From contig JAUEDM010000001.1 of assembly GCA_033439685.1 (NCBI GenBank), positions 7,688,001 through 7,752,000 of the forward strand: 64,000 nucleotides of DNA, read 5' to 3'. Of this stretch, positions 35,188 through 46,432 are shown one piece after another (positions within the stretch are counted from its first letter, which is position 1; every line of letters begins with the position of its first letter). This stretch comes from Apodospora peruviana. Its lineage: Eukaryota > Ascomycota > Sordariomycetes > Sordariales > Lasiosphaeriaceae. The notes under the pieces are model-generated. The model saw nothing but the letters and a program-made list of their open reading frames with translations. It was not told the DNA's origin and ran no database searches. The position numbers were made by a program, and so were the translations under genes.

Positions 35188-38100
35188 ATGAGGGCTTCGG
35201 CGGTCGTTGTCGGCCTCGTGTCAACCATCACCGTTTTGGACTCGGTTCCCGGCGTGCTGGCACATCAAGATGGCTTCTGGGGTCGCCTTCGTCGAGCCAT
35301 TGGTGGTACTGGCGATATCGACGACACGGACAAAGTGACACCTCCGTATGATCTCTACGGAGGTCCTACCCCTGTGCAGAAAGATTACAGCTACCCGCCA
35401 TATGGATATCCGCCACCTCCGGATGAATCCTCTTCCGTCGAGGCTTCGTCCATTTCGAGCAATGGTAAGAAGTCAGACTTGCTGATATGTCGATCTTGAA
35501 ATGGTCTTTTTGAGAAATAGCTGACCAATCCAGGATATGAGTCGCAAACTTCGAGCTCCTCTGCATTGCCAGCATCGGCCTCTGAGACTCCGAGTCAGCC
35601 GCCGCTTGCCAGTTCAACTTCAGCTACAGACGCCCATGGAAGCAGCACCTCCTCCACTGGATATACTCTTCCATCATCGTCATCGTTATCCATTCAGAGC
35701 TCCGTGACACCGACCACATCCTCTGGCAGTCTCTTTTCGACTGCAGCTCAGACGAGTTCAGCTTCCACGCAAAACGGCCCATCATCCAGTGCTTCCACGT
35801 CTGGACCTCCGAGTACTCTTCCGGCGTCATCTGTGACCGGCAGCTCTCTGAGCTCAAATTACCCGTCATCGCCAACCTCCAGCTCAGTTACTGCATTGAC
35901 ATCATCAGCTATACCAAGTCTATCTTCCAGCAGCACATCTGGATATCCCAACAGCAGCGCACAGTCAACATCAGAGACATATTCTAGTACTGTATCAACT
36001 CAAATACCACTTTCAAGTGTTCCTTTTGGCAACATGTCCAGTTCACCTGTACCCAGCTCCAATTCAGCATCTTCTACAGTAGTCGCGTTCAGCACCAACT
36101 CGTCGAGCACAAGTTTGCCTTTCACAGAATCCGAGTCTCCTATATCTAGCAACACAGCTACTAGCATTACAAGTACACTTACAGGTTCCACCAATGCTAC
36201 CTATTTCATAACACAGTCATCATCAGTGGTGACCCCAGGACCACCACGCCCGTTCAGCAGGACAACCTCCTCAGGTTTCTCGCCTGGGACTCAGTCTCCT
36301 GTCTCGGTATCCCAATCGCCTAATTCGACTTTGTCGTCAATTCCCTCGAGCCCCATCTCTACAACATCAGCACTGCCCAACTCTGGAAGTTCTTCAGTCA
36401 CAAACTCAACCACAGCCACCATCGTTGCCACCAGTAGCATAGCCGAAGCTTCGTCTTCCAGTCCACTATTTCCATTCACAAATTCAAGCTCCGCATCAGC
36501 CACGGGAATTTCTACTCCGTCAAATACGGGAGTTCCAACACCTATTTCCGGTAGCAGTTCATTGGGCTCAGCTACTAGTGTTTCCACATCCTCGTATCTG
36601 GCCTCAGATACATCGAGTATCACAGCGAGCGAGAGTAGCTCTCTTCCAGGTAGTCTTTCCAACACCTCAACGTTACCATACCAAACGACAGGCCTATCAA
36701 CATATGCGAGTAGTCGACCAACAAATAGCAGCATTCCCGCAACTACTATCTCGGCTTCCTCAAGCTTGAAGAGCAATGGCTTAACCACAACTTCAGCTGA
36801 TGCTCTTAGTGGAAGCCTCACCACAGCGGGTATATCAAGGACATTATCGTCACTAACCCCATTCCCATTTTCCAACTCATCAACAGTACCGAAAAGCTCC
36901 ACAAACATTGGGTTTACTGGATCAACCGGGCTGACCTCACCTGGTGCTTCAATCACCACTGTTCCTTCAGAGTCACTATCTTCCGTTCCATACCCCGTCT
37001 CTAATTCCTCAAACCAGACGCCAGCTTCGACAACGGGCGCAGTTCTCAGCACCGGTATCCCAAGTACAACAGGTTTACAATCAAGTTCCGAATCATCATC
37101 AACGCCATACCCTCTGGGCAATGGAACCACCTCTTCTGTGACGGGAACGGATACTCAGAGCTCCGGACTGTCTACTTCAGAGTTGCCGTTGTCTGGAGCC
37201 TCTTCTACAAGTCCATTGTCGAACACCACAGCCGTGTTAACCCTAGCTACAAGTGGGAGTCTGACTGGGCCCTCTACTGCACCGCCAACCTCCTTCACTG
37301 TCTCATCATTTGCTCCATTTCCACTAACAAATGGAACGACGGCGAATTCAGCGCCTGCGACTTTCTCTTCAGTCTCTTCAATACTGTCTTCCGGTTCGGT
37401 ACCTGTGTCTTCCAACAATGCCACTCTCTTGTCATCGGGTTTCACTCAAAGTACTTCTTTTGAGTCAAGTCTGCCAGCCTCAGGATCTATCCCGTATCCT
37501 ACCATGAACTCGTCGACCTTGGTGGCTACGAGCGGTCTGGGGACAGGGAGTGGGCCGCTCACGACTGTCCCATCCACACAGCCTGTTGCATCCAGCATGC
37601 CATTTCCTTTGTCAAACATCACCTCTGCAAGTCCGGTTCAGAATACAGGCACGGGATCGAGTAGGACTACTACATCTGTCCCTGAGTCTCCTTCAAGTCT
37701 TGAAAATCTGCCACCAAGTTCAACTCTTAATAGTACATCCAGCCAACTCTCGTCCACACCAGCTGTCCCGTTCCCGCTCACAAATTCATCGTCACTGACA
37801 GGGCCGACAGGAGTGTCTACGACCTCTGGAACTGGTGTATCAAGCCTCATCACAAGTTCCCAATCTGTCAGTCCTTTGTCTTCTATGCCGTATCCTCTCC
37901 AGAATTCAACCAGCCCGGCCCTGGGCGGCACTAGTGGTACTACGCCAATGAGCAGTATCTCAGAAGCAAGCCCACAATCGTCTTTGGTGCCAAATACGAA
38001 CACTACAACCGCACCTGATGCAGCCAGTATCACAACTTCCTCAAGCGTCTTCTACCCAATGCCAAACTCTACACTCGCTTCCTTCGGCCCCACAGGCATA

Positions 38101-41079
38101 GCGCCATCACTCTCCAGGGAATCGAGCTCCCTTTATACGCCCTACCCAGTGTCTAATGTCTCATCAAGCGGTATTGGTACTGTTATAAGCATGTCGGGAA
38201 CGGCATTCTCGAGCTCGGTCGTGACTACGCCTTTGATAAGTCCTTCATTGGTGCCATTCCCGTTCTCGAACTACTCTTCGACTGCACCAACCGGCGGAAG
38301 TGAGAGTAGTAGATTCACTACTAACACTCAAGCCAGCTCGTCAAGTACTGTGACAACTCCGGCGAGTGTTCCTTACCCTATCGGTAACTCTTCAGTCCCG
38401 GTGGCACCAACCGGTTCGACGGGCACTGCGGCTGTCAGTCCCTCTAGTGCAACAGCATCGCCACCATTCCCAGCCGGTAACTCTTCGACTTTGATGGGCC
38501 CAACGACAGGTCTGACCGGAACGGGAATTACCGTTAGCGCTTCCAATTTGCCAGTGTCATCCTCTTTATCGTATCCTAGTAATAGCACTGGGGAAGTTAC
38601 GGCCGCGCAGTCGTCATCTGCCACTATACCGCCTTTCCCATTGACAAACGCTACCTCCATTCCTGGGCCAACCGGTAGCACAGGACTCGCCAGCGGGACC
38701 ATTATGCCAACAATGGAGACACCGTCTACATACCCTCCCTTTCCACTATCTAACACGACCGGCTCAAGCTTCCCGACAGGTGGTTCCGCCATTCCCTCCA
38801 GCCTGGCGACGGGTGGAACAAGCGTCTCGCCAGTACAGGGTTTGAGTTCTACTGCTTACCCGTCAGCAAATATGACGACCACGCCTACAAACACTAGCTC
38901 CGGCCTACCCCTTTCCCCAAGCACCGGAAGTGGCTTGCCAACGGTTGGAACCGCTTCGGGGACCTCCCCACCTTTTCCTTTTTCCAACTCAACATCGACT
39001 GTAGGGCCTACCTGGACTTCACCGTCAAATGGTATTCCTCTTACAACATCCGGTCTTCAGACGGGATTCTCAACCACGGGACCGACTCCGACTTCACAGA
39101 CCAATGAGACGGCACCAACGACATCCAATTTTCAAACCACGCTCTCGTCACTTGAAGCTGGTTCTGGAAGTTCTGCCCCATACCCCTTGACAAATTCGAC
39201 CTCGGCCGTCGTCGGGACGGGGAGTTCTTTGGCAAGCGGAAGCGTGTTCCCCACCTCCAGCTTCCAAACCGGGCAGTCAACGCCTCTTCCTAGCTCACAG
39301 GCACCAAGACCATATCCCTTCACAAACTCGAGTTCCTTAGCAAGCCAAACAGGAACTGCCCCAGCTAACACTGCTGGAAGCCCTACTTCTGGTCCCTCAA
39401 CTGGATCACCAACACCCCAGCCAAATTCAGGGAGTTCACCTCCTTATCCTCTGACCAATCTCACGTCGGCTGTGAGCTCAGCAGGGACGGCGTTTGGGAC
39501 CGGAACAGTGACTCTTCCTAACGAAGGGACGCAAGCAGGTAGCTCATCCCATGTAGTCTCAACTAATACTGCACCTTATCCTGTATCGAATACTACTTCA
39601 GCTACGCCAACGATGCCAGTTGGCACAGGGGTGACCCCATATTCTTCAAGTATTGGTACTGGGTCAACAAGTCCATCGTCTTTTACCTCTGCACCATATC
39701 CAATACAAAATACCACTGCAACAAGCGGATTACCATCGGGGACGGGGACTGCGCCTTCAGGCACTGCTTTTAGTTCGGGAACCGTCGAAGCACTTTCGTC
39801 CAGTTCACTCATGAGCTCAGCGCCGTATCCATTTTCGAACTCAAGCTCCGCTGTTGGCCCAACTGGAGGATCGACACTTCCAGTGTCGGGGACAAGTGCA
39901 GTGGTGGGAAGTGCAGGGTTCACAACATTTCCAGCAGGACCTATCCCCTCATCGACATCGGGCCTTGGGCTTAATTCGACGACCAAGGCATCAACAGCCA
40001 CAGCTCAGCCGGTGGACATCACATCTAGCTATGGGATGGTGCCCTCCCAATCTTCCGGCAGAGCCATGTCAAGTTCACCGCCGTACCCAACTGGAAACTC
40101 GACGATTCCTGTAAACCCAACAGACTTCACATCATCTACGGTGCCCGTATCCGTTATTTCTAGTTCCGGAACGGTGCCAATATCACCATCATTTTCGACA
40201 CCCTATCCCCAGTCAAATTCAAGTCAGTCTTTAGGCCCAGCTGGCAGCTCGGTAGCCCCGAGCACAAGCGGAGGCAGCGGAATATCGAGCCCTTCGGTTC
40301 CAATGTCTCTTTCAACTGGCAAGCCTTATTCCGGCACAGGAAGCCCCCCCGTGGTCGGGCCCAGTTCGGCGCCATATCCATTAATGAACTCGACCTCTGT
40401 ACCTCCAGCTGCGGGTGGAAGTGCCACTGCCTCAATATCGCCAATCAGTACTCTATCACCAGCACTGACATCCAGAAGCTCGTCTGAAACGTCAACTCCA
40501 CAATCTTCAACGGGTCCTTCTGGTGTGGCAACCGGTGTTAGTAGTACTGCTCGGAGTCTTACTACCTCTCCACCGTATCCCATCTCGAATGACACTATGC
40601 CATACGATACAACTTGCACGGAGAGAACAACGTCCCGTCGCCTGACAACCTCGTGCAATGGTACAGCAAGTTCCATCTCGGGGACCGGTACGAGTAGAGG
40701 CACTCCAGTATCCAGTTTTAATCCACGGGTATCGTGCAACGAGACAACATTCATGACCCGATTTTCCTCTCGAGTTTCTCGTGTCACTCAATCGTCACGT
40801 TCGCACAATATGACATCGAAAGCCGTCACAAGTACCGGTAAGAAGAATGCGATAAATGTGTTTCGGTGAAAGTGTTGCTAATTAGTAGTCTCAGAAACTG
40901 GGTCGACTCCGACTTCTTATCCATGGTCAATAAGTACGACAGAGTCGCTGAATGTAGAAACGAGAAGCTCAAAATCACAGTCAGCTCCGGCATCACCCAC
41001 CTTTAACCCCTTTGACTCAGGATCGGCACCACTGGATCACCATCACAACAAAAGCCAGCTTGTGCCTCCTCCATGGTAG
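35188..41079 (+). CDS. giant secreted mucin-like Ser/Thr-rich repeat protein, three exons
   Basis: I do not recognise a named family. Exons are 35188-35464, 35534-40837 and 40895-41079, giving 1,921 residues; junctions GTAAGA/ATCCAG and GTAAGA/CTCAG are in phase. The N-terminus is a clear signal peptide (MRASAVVVGLVSTITVLDS, then PGVLA). A short non-repetitive segment follows (GFWGRLRRAIGGTGDIDDTD, then YGYPPPP). The bulk is Ser/Thr/Pro/Gly-rich, expected to be heavily O-mannosylated. From about 36463 to 40602 it carries about 28 divergent copies of a module centred on P-(Y/F)-P-x-x-N-x-(S/T), often followed by GPTG. Each copy therefore has an N-glycosylation sequon. Three Cys lie near the C-terminus (TTCTER, SCNGT, SCNETT). 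There is no C-terminal hydrophobic tail, so no GPI anchor or membrane span is seen. It is likely an extracellular or cell-wall glycoprotein; adhesion, matrix or water-relation roles are conjecture. Confidence 0.85.
36463..40602 (+). repeat. protein-level repeat array, P-(Y/F)-P-x-x-N-x-(S/T) modules
   Basis: About 28 copies are spaced irregularly at roughly 35-70 residues. Examples are PFPFSNSS, PYPLGNGT, PFPLTNSS, PYPIGNSS, PYPFTNSS, PYPLMNST and PYPISNDT. A few are degenerate (SYPSNST, AYPSANMT, FYPMPNST). Codon use differs between copies, so the array is old and kept at the protein level rather than a recent tandem duplication. Confidence 0.85.
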
Positions 41080-41766
41080 GCCACAGCAGTCAAGCCGCAT
41101 GGATCTTATCGTCCTGGCCAAGAGCCCTGGTCTCTGGGCAACCCAGGCCGAATATACATACTGAAATCTTGATGGACGGAACGGTGATGGTCAGTTGCTC
41201 TTAGGGGAGCTTAATATATGGGAAAGTCTCGGTAATATTTCTTAAGCTGCGCTTGCTTGTCTACTCAGCCTGGCCTCAACCACATTCTGGCACATAATAT
41301 TTTATTTCTCGCAGTTACTTTGGGGTGGAAAAGTCGGGCCACAAGTCTTTCTGACGTTTTCATTTGTCATCACGGTAAAAAGACGGCCCAGCCATCATCG
41401 TATATACACTTGCACATGTAGTCTCAGTAATAAGACACTTTATGGTATCACAAGTATTCCAAAGCCGGTTTCGTGGGACTGTGGGAGTCTCGACCACCAA
41501 AAGCTTGTATCGCATGTTCATGATTCATGAATCATATGTCGCTGTCTTGAGCATCAATAAGATCGAAGCCGGAGTGAGAAGAATCGGGAATACCATATGC
41601 TGTCGGCTCTACTGAAGTTCAAAGCCTAGATGATGCGAGAATTGCCACGTCGTCGACTCCTCGCTTTCCGAAGAGTTTTCTGCTTCGTCGTCTTGGGCGT
41701 TGTTCCGGGGACGGAAGCTGGGTCTCTGATTGGCTTACCACTAGAGATTACGAGTCTCGGGATGCC
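41080..41766. other. intergenic between mucin-like gene and transposon relic
   Basis: This holds the 3' flank of the mucin-like gene. From about 41700 the + strand already reads as possible transposase N-terminus (SDWLTTRDYESRDALIK) but is broken upstream. No terminal inverted repeat was found by eye. Confidence 0.5.
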
Positions 41767-43287
41767 TTGATTAAGTCGATCAACGCATGGGCGGCAGCAC
41801 GCGGCTACGCCTTTGTCACGGGAAGGTCAACTAAGGAGAAAACAGGCAGGCAGACAGTCACATATACGTGCGATCGAGCCTGTTGTCCTCCTAGTGCCCT
41901 AAAAGACCGGCAGCGGAAGACTACCACCCGAGGAACTAATTGTCAGTTCTCGGTACTAGCGCAGGGATCCCTGGATAAGTCTACTTGGGCTTTAAGGCAC
42001 CGCCCTGATAAATGGCATTCTTTGCACAACCACAAGCCATGTCAGCACCCATCCGCTCACCCGGTACATCGGATACTATCTAAGGAGGATAGAACTAAGC
42101 TTGCCGACCGCTCAAACTCTGGTATCGCCCCTAAAGATATCAGATCGTATACTATGGCAACTCAGCAGGATATCTACAACCGCATTGCAGATACCAACAA
42201 GCAGTCTGCGAAGGCCAGAGTTCTATCCACGCACTTTCCAACCAGCTGGATAAAGAAGGATTCTGGAGTCGAATGCAATTTGATTCAGATGGCCGGGTTA
42301 CAGCTGTTCTCTTTGCCCACCCTGAATCATTGGCATATCTTCAGGCCCACCCAGATACCCTCTTACTGGACTGCACCTACAAGACAAACAAGTACGGCAT
42401 GCCGCTTCTCGATATAATCGGAGTCGACGCTTGTCAGCGATCTTTCTGCATCGCATTTGCATTTCTTAGCGGTGAGACCGAACAGGACTATATTTGGGCC
42501 TTGGATCGGCTCAAATCGCTCTACGAGGTGTGCAATACTCGACTTCCTTCTGTCATCTTGACAGACTGTTGTATCGCATGTTCGAGGTAGTCGAGGCGAC
42601 AACACAACCAAAGCATTACCTAGATGCAGCCGATGCCATACATTAGGTCATATAATGACCTCAAAGGCGTGTCCCCAGAGGTATATGGAGCTATTCCAGC
42701 TAACCTCAGCTGCAGAGCCGATCTCACAAGCAACAGGACCTGCGATACCACCATCCCAACTCATCATCAAAGATACACCCCCAGCCCGTACACCATCACC
42801 GCCTGGACCTCTGGCGCCTATACCACCGCCTTCGTTGCATCCACCTTCGGCTTCACTAGCGTACTATGATCCACGGGCAATCTACCAGAGATATGTCAAG
42901 GCAAGAGAAACCTGGTATAAATCCCAACCCCATGGGAGCATCAAAACCAACCAAGAATACCGGAAGGCGATGGGCCTACCACTACGATACAGTAAAGCAA
43001 GCTACAAGTGGTGTCTTGACTATAAGCAGATGACAAAGCAGTGTACCACTTCAATAGGCTCGAGGGACTGGACAAAGGAGGAGATGATGGCCTATCTAGA
43101 TTGGATTTGAGCAGAGGACAGTTGGATTGAAGCTCAAGTAGCTCAGGAGAGAGAAAACGAGCCATCTAACACAAGAGGAAGAGGTGTGGATGATATCTGG
43201 AGGAGGATAGAGAAGGATATCGAGGAGCAGCAGGCTGTATATTCAGCCGAGAACCTGGAAGAGGAATGCATTATAGTTAGTGTTTAG
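41767..43287 (+). pseudogene. decayed MULE (Mutator-like) transposase with FAR1-type N-terminus
   Basis: The first part (41767 to about 42255) has a FAR1/WRKY-GCM1-like zinc-binding pattern: YTCDRACC, then TNCQFSVLAQ, then WHSLHNHKPC with the HNH pair. Near 42255 the coding switches frame and continues as MQFDSDGRVTAVLFAHPE, then the MULE-domain start LLDCTYKTNKYGMPLLDIIG, and EVCNTRLPSVILTD at the second catalytic-Asp region. Coding then breaks at about 42590. The rest of the catalytic core is missing, and sequence resumes with a C-terminal linker and YDPRAIYQRYVKARETWYKS. A TGA at 43108 interrupts an otherwise open frame (LDWI, stop, AEDSWIEAQV) that ends at 43287; a TGG-to-TGA change would explain it. 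It therefore has at least one frameshift, a large internal deletion and one nonsense codon, and cannot encode a working transposase. Upstream sequence from about 41700 may also belong to it. Confidence 0.82.
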
Positions 43288-44263
43288 CATAGAGAATTCA
43301 AGGACTTAGCAACTGCAGTTGTGAGTTGGACTTGGAAGGGGGTTTTGCGACTGCAGACGTGTGAGGTGGGTACCGGGCTTACATAATGTGCACGGGTACC
43401 CGTGAAATTTTACAGACACGGGTACCCGTGGCCTATTGGGCCCCTGTTTCTGTTTGCCGATGATCCCACGTGTGGCAATGCCAAGTAAGGCGTGATCTGA
43501 GCACGTCATCCGAGCTAGTCCATCGACGACTTCTCAGTTTGTGCCGCCGGCAACAAGCAAGTTGCAAAGAAATTTCGTGGGTCAGTTCCACTCAGACTTG
43601 CTGCGCACTAAAGAACTTGACAGGACGTCCCTGTCTGTGGTTTGGGCCGGCCGTCCGTTTGAATTTCAACTCCAAGAGGTACTTCTCTTGGCCGTTTCTC
43701 TGCAAGGACTGTTGTGCTGCGGCGTGGTGTGAGCTGGCGGATGATGGAAAAGGAAATCGAGCGAGATGCCGGAGGAACCTTGTTGGACAATAGGGTACCT
43801 TCGGTATACCGGCTGGGTGTAGGGGAAATGGGGAGGCAGATTCGTCTGTTTTTAGGTCTTTGTAAGTGTAAATAGTAGACAGACTGAAAAGCTGAAAGAA
43901 AGGATTCAGATACTTGAAATGTAACCCATAAGACAGATCCCATCTAGGTAATGTGCCGGTATTACGGAGAGGATTTGATCTCTTAAGTTAAACGTGAGAC
44001 CTTCCTACCCGAATTTTATCACACGGTACTTGTAAGCACGTTCTGCTTCCGCTTTCCCACTGCTCCGCCGGGTGTTTCGAACGGGTTTCTTTCTTTCAAC
44101 TTCCCTTCTTATTAGCCCCCGTGTGTCTCCTCTTCTTTTTCCTCCTTTCCTCCTTTCGTCCACGCTCCAGCCAGTCTAGTCGCCGCTCCTTCTCTGAACT
44201 GCTGTTCAGTTTCCACATACGATTCACATTTACCGGCGCCGAAAAGAAAACCGAATATCCAAA
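43288..44263. other. intergenic; ATP sulfurylase promoter region
   Basis: This contains the twin palindromes at 43391-43430 and, further on, a CT-rich leader for the gene at 44264. No gene is seen. Confidence 0.6.
43391..43430. repeat. two identical 14-bp palindromes CACGGGTACCCGTG
   Basis: Perfect copies of CACGGGTACCCGTG lie at 43391-43404 and 43417-43430, 26 bp start to start, separated by an AT-rich 12-base spacer. A partial copy (GTGGGTACCGGGC) lies just upstream near 43365-43380. Similar GGGTACCCG repeats are found at or near the ends of hAT-type transposons, so this may be a transposon end or MITE relic. The identity is inferred. Confidence 0.6.
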
Positions 44264-46432
44264 ATGGCGAACGCTCCTCACGGCGGCGTGCTCAAGGACT
44301 TGCTTGCGCGAGACCAGCCTCGCCACGCCGAGCTGTCGGCGGAAGCAGAGACCCTTCCGGCTCTTGTTCTCTCTGAGCGCCAGCTTTGCGACTTGGAACT
44401 GCTCCTTAATGGCGGCTTCTCTCCCCTCGAAGGTTCGTCTGATGTTTTTTTGTCGTACATACAACAACCCCTCGGAGCCGACTTCGCTGCTGGCGCGGGA
44501 TGTGGATGGATGGTGGGGTGGACAGGAACCCCGCCATCGCAGCCAAACTCCAAGGCTCACATAGAAGAGATGAATGCGACCACCAGCCAAAAGCCTAAAA
44601 CTGATCAATTGGTGGAATTGCAGGGTTTATGTCCGAAAAGGATTACAATGGGTATGTTTATGTTGTCCTATGGTGCTGTAGAAGAGCAATTGGTCGGTGT
44701 TCGATGCTAAGACATGTCGCGCACCCTTGTTTAGAGTCGTCAAGGAGAACCGCCTCGCCGACGGCGCCCTCTTCAGCATGCCCATCACCCTCGACGTGAC
44801 GCAGGAGCATATCGATGAGCTGGGCCTCAAGGCTGGAACTAGAATCACTCTGCGCGATTTCCGCGACGACCGGAACCTGGCGATTCTCACAGTCGAGGAC
44901 ATCTACAAGCCAGACAAGTAAGTGTTCTTCAAGGGGCAGCCAAGGGGGCCAAGCTTTGCGTCATTGCGCCGCTGAATGACAATGACAATGCCAAGCTGAC
45001 ATGCCACTCGACTAGGGCGCTCGAGGCCAAGGAGGTCTTTGGAGGTGACGAGGAGCACCCGGCAGTTAGATACCTGTTCAACACCGCGAACGACTTTTAT
45101 GTCGGGGGCAAGCTGGAGGCTGTCAACAAGCTGCAGCACTATGACTTCGTGGATCTGCGATGTGAGTTCTGTCTTGTTTGCCAATGGCAGTCCTGATAGG
45201 TGAAGGGTCGTGACTGACGAGAACGTGTGTCATTAGACTCCCCTGCCGAGCTCCGACTTCACTTTGACAAACTCGGATGGTCTAGAGTTGTCGCCTTCCA
45301 GACCCGAAACCCCATGCACCGCGCCCACAGAGAGCTGACGGTTCGCGCTGCTCGATCACACCACGCCAATGTTCTCATCCACCCCGTCGTCGGCTTGACC
45401 AAGCCTGGTGACATCGACCATTTCACCCGGGTCCGGGTATATAAGGCGCTTCTCCCCAGATACCCCAATGGCATGGCGGTACTCGGCCTACTTCCCCTGG
45501 CGATGAGGATGGGAGGCCCTCGTGAGGCTATCTGGCACGCCATCATCCGCAAGAACCACGGAGCAACGCATTTCATTGTCGGTCGTGACCACGCGGGTCC
45601 GGGCAAGAACAGCAAAGGTGTGGACTTCTACGGACCATACGATGCCCAATACGCGGTTGAGAAGTACCGCGACGAGCTCGGAATCGAGGTGGTGCCCTTC
45701 CAGATGATGACCTACCTGCCCGACAGCGACGAGTATATGCCCGTCGATGAGATCCCCAAGGGCGTCCGGACACTAAACATCTCGGGGACTGAGCTGCGTG
45801 CCCGTCTGCGGAGTGGCCGCGATATTCCCGAGTGGTTCTCCTACCCCGAGGTCGTCACGGTGCTGAGAGAATCGCACCCACCGAGGTCGCAACAAGGCTA
45901 CACCGTCTTCCTGACGGGATATCAAAACAGCGGGAAGGACCAAATCGCGAGGGCACTGCAGGTGACTCTCAACCAGCAGGGTGGCCGCTCGGTCTCTATG
46001 TTGCTAGGCGAGACGGTTCGCCACGAGCTCTCCTCTGAGCTCGGCTTCAGCCGCGAGGACCGGGACAAAAATATTGCTCGCATCGCGTTTGTCGCTTCGG
46101 AACTGACAAGATCGGGGGCTGCCGTGATCGCGGCTCCTATCGCGCCCTTTGACAAAGCGAGACAACACGCGCGCGAGCTGGTGGAGAAGTATGGTGACTT
46201 CTATCTTGTCCACGTAGCCACGCCGTTGGAATACTGCGAGAAGACAGACAAGAGGGGAGTGTATAAGAAGGCGCGTGCGGGAGAGATCACGGGCTTTACC
46301 GGCGTTGACGACCCCTATGAAGCCCCCGCCAAGGCAGATCTGGTGGTTGACTGCGAGAAGCAGTCGGTGCGCAGCATTGTTCATCAGATTGTGCTGCTTC
46401 TTGAGAGCCAGGGTCTCTTGGACAGGTTCTAG
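44264..46432 (+). CDS. MET3: ATP sulfurylase (sulfate adenylyltransferase), five exons
   Basis: This enzyme makes adenosine 5'-phosphosulfate from ATP and sulfate, the first step of sulfate assimilation. Exons are 44264-44432, 44624-44651, 44735-44917, 45016-45161 and 45237-46432. They sum to 573 residues, the usual length of filamentous-fungal enzymes. Exon 2 is only 28 nt and encodes the family-conserved GFMSEKDYNG. The catalytic HxxH motif lies in QTRNPMHRAH (residues 197-206), and the second nucleotide-binding motif is VGRDHAGPG (about residues 289-297). The C-terminal domain from about residue 394 resembles APS kinase but has a degenerate P-loop (GYQNSGKD). In fungal enzymes this domain binds PAPS allosterically and is not catalytic. 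The start ATG follows AAAATGG. In Neurospora the orthologue (cys-11) is controlled by CYS-3; I did not identify a CYS-3 site here. Confidence 0.96.

Noticed and set aside
36000..40000. Long minus-strand Val/Glu/Gly-rich frames opposite the mucin-like gene
   Set aside because: They are antisense readings of the Ser/Thr/Pro repeats; the + strand has the signal peptide, splice sites and repeat logic.
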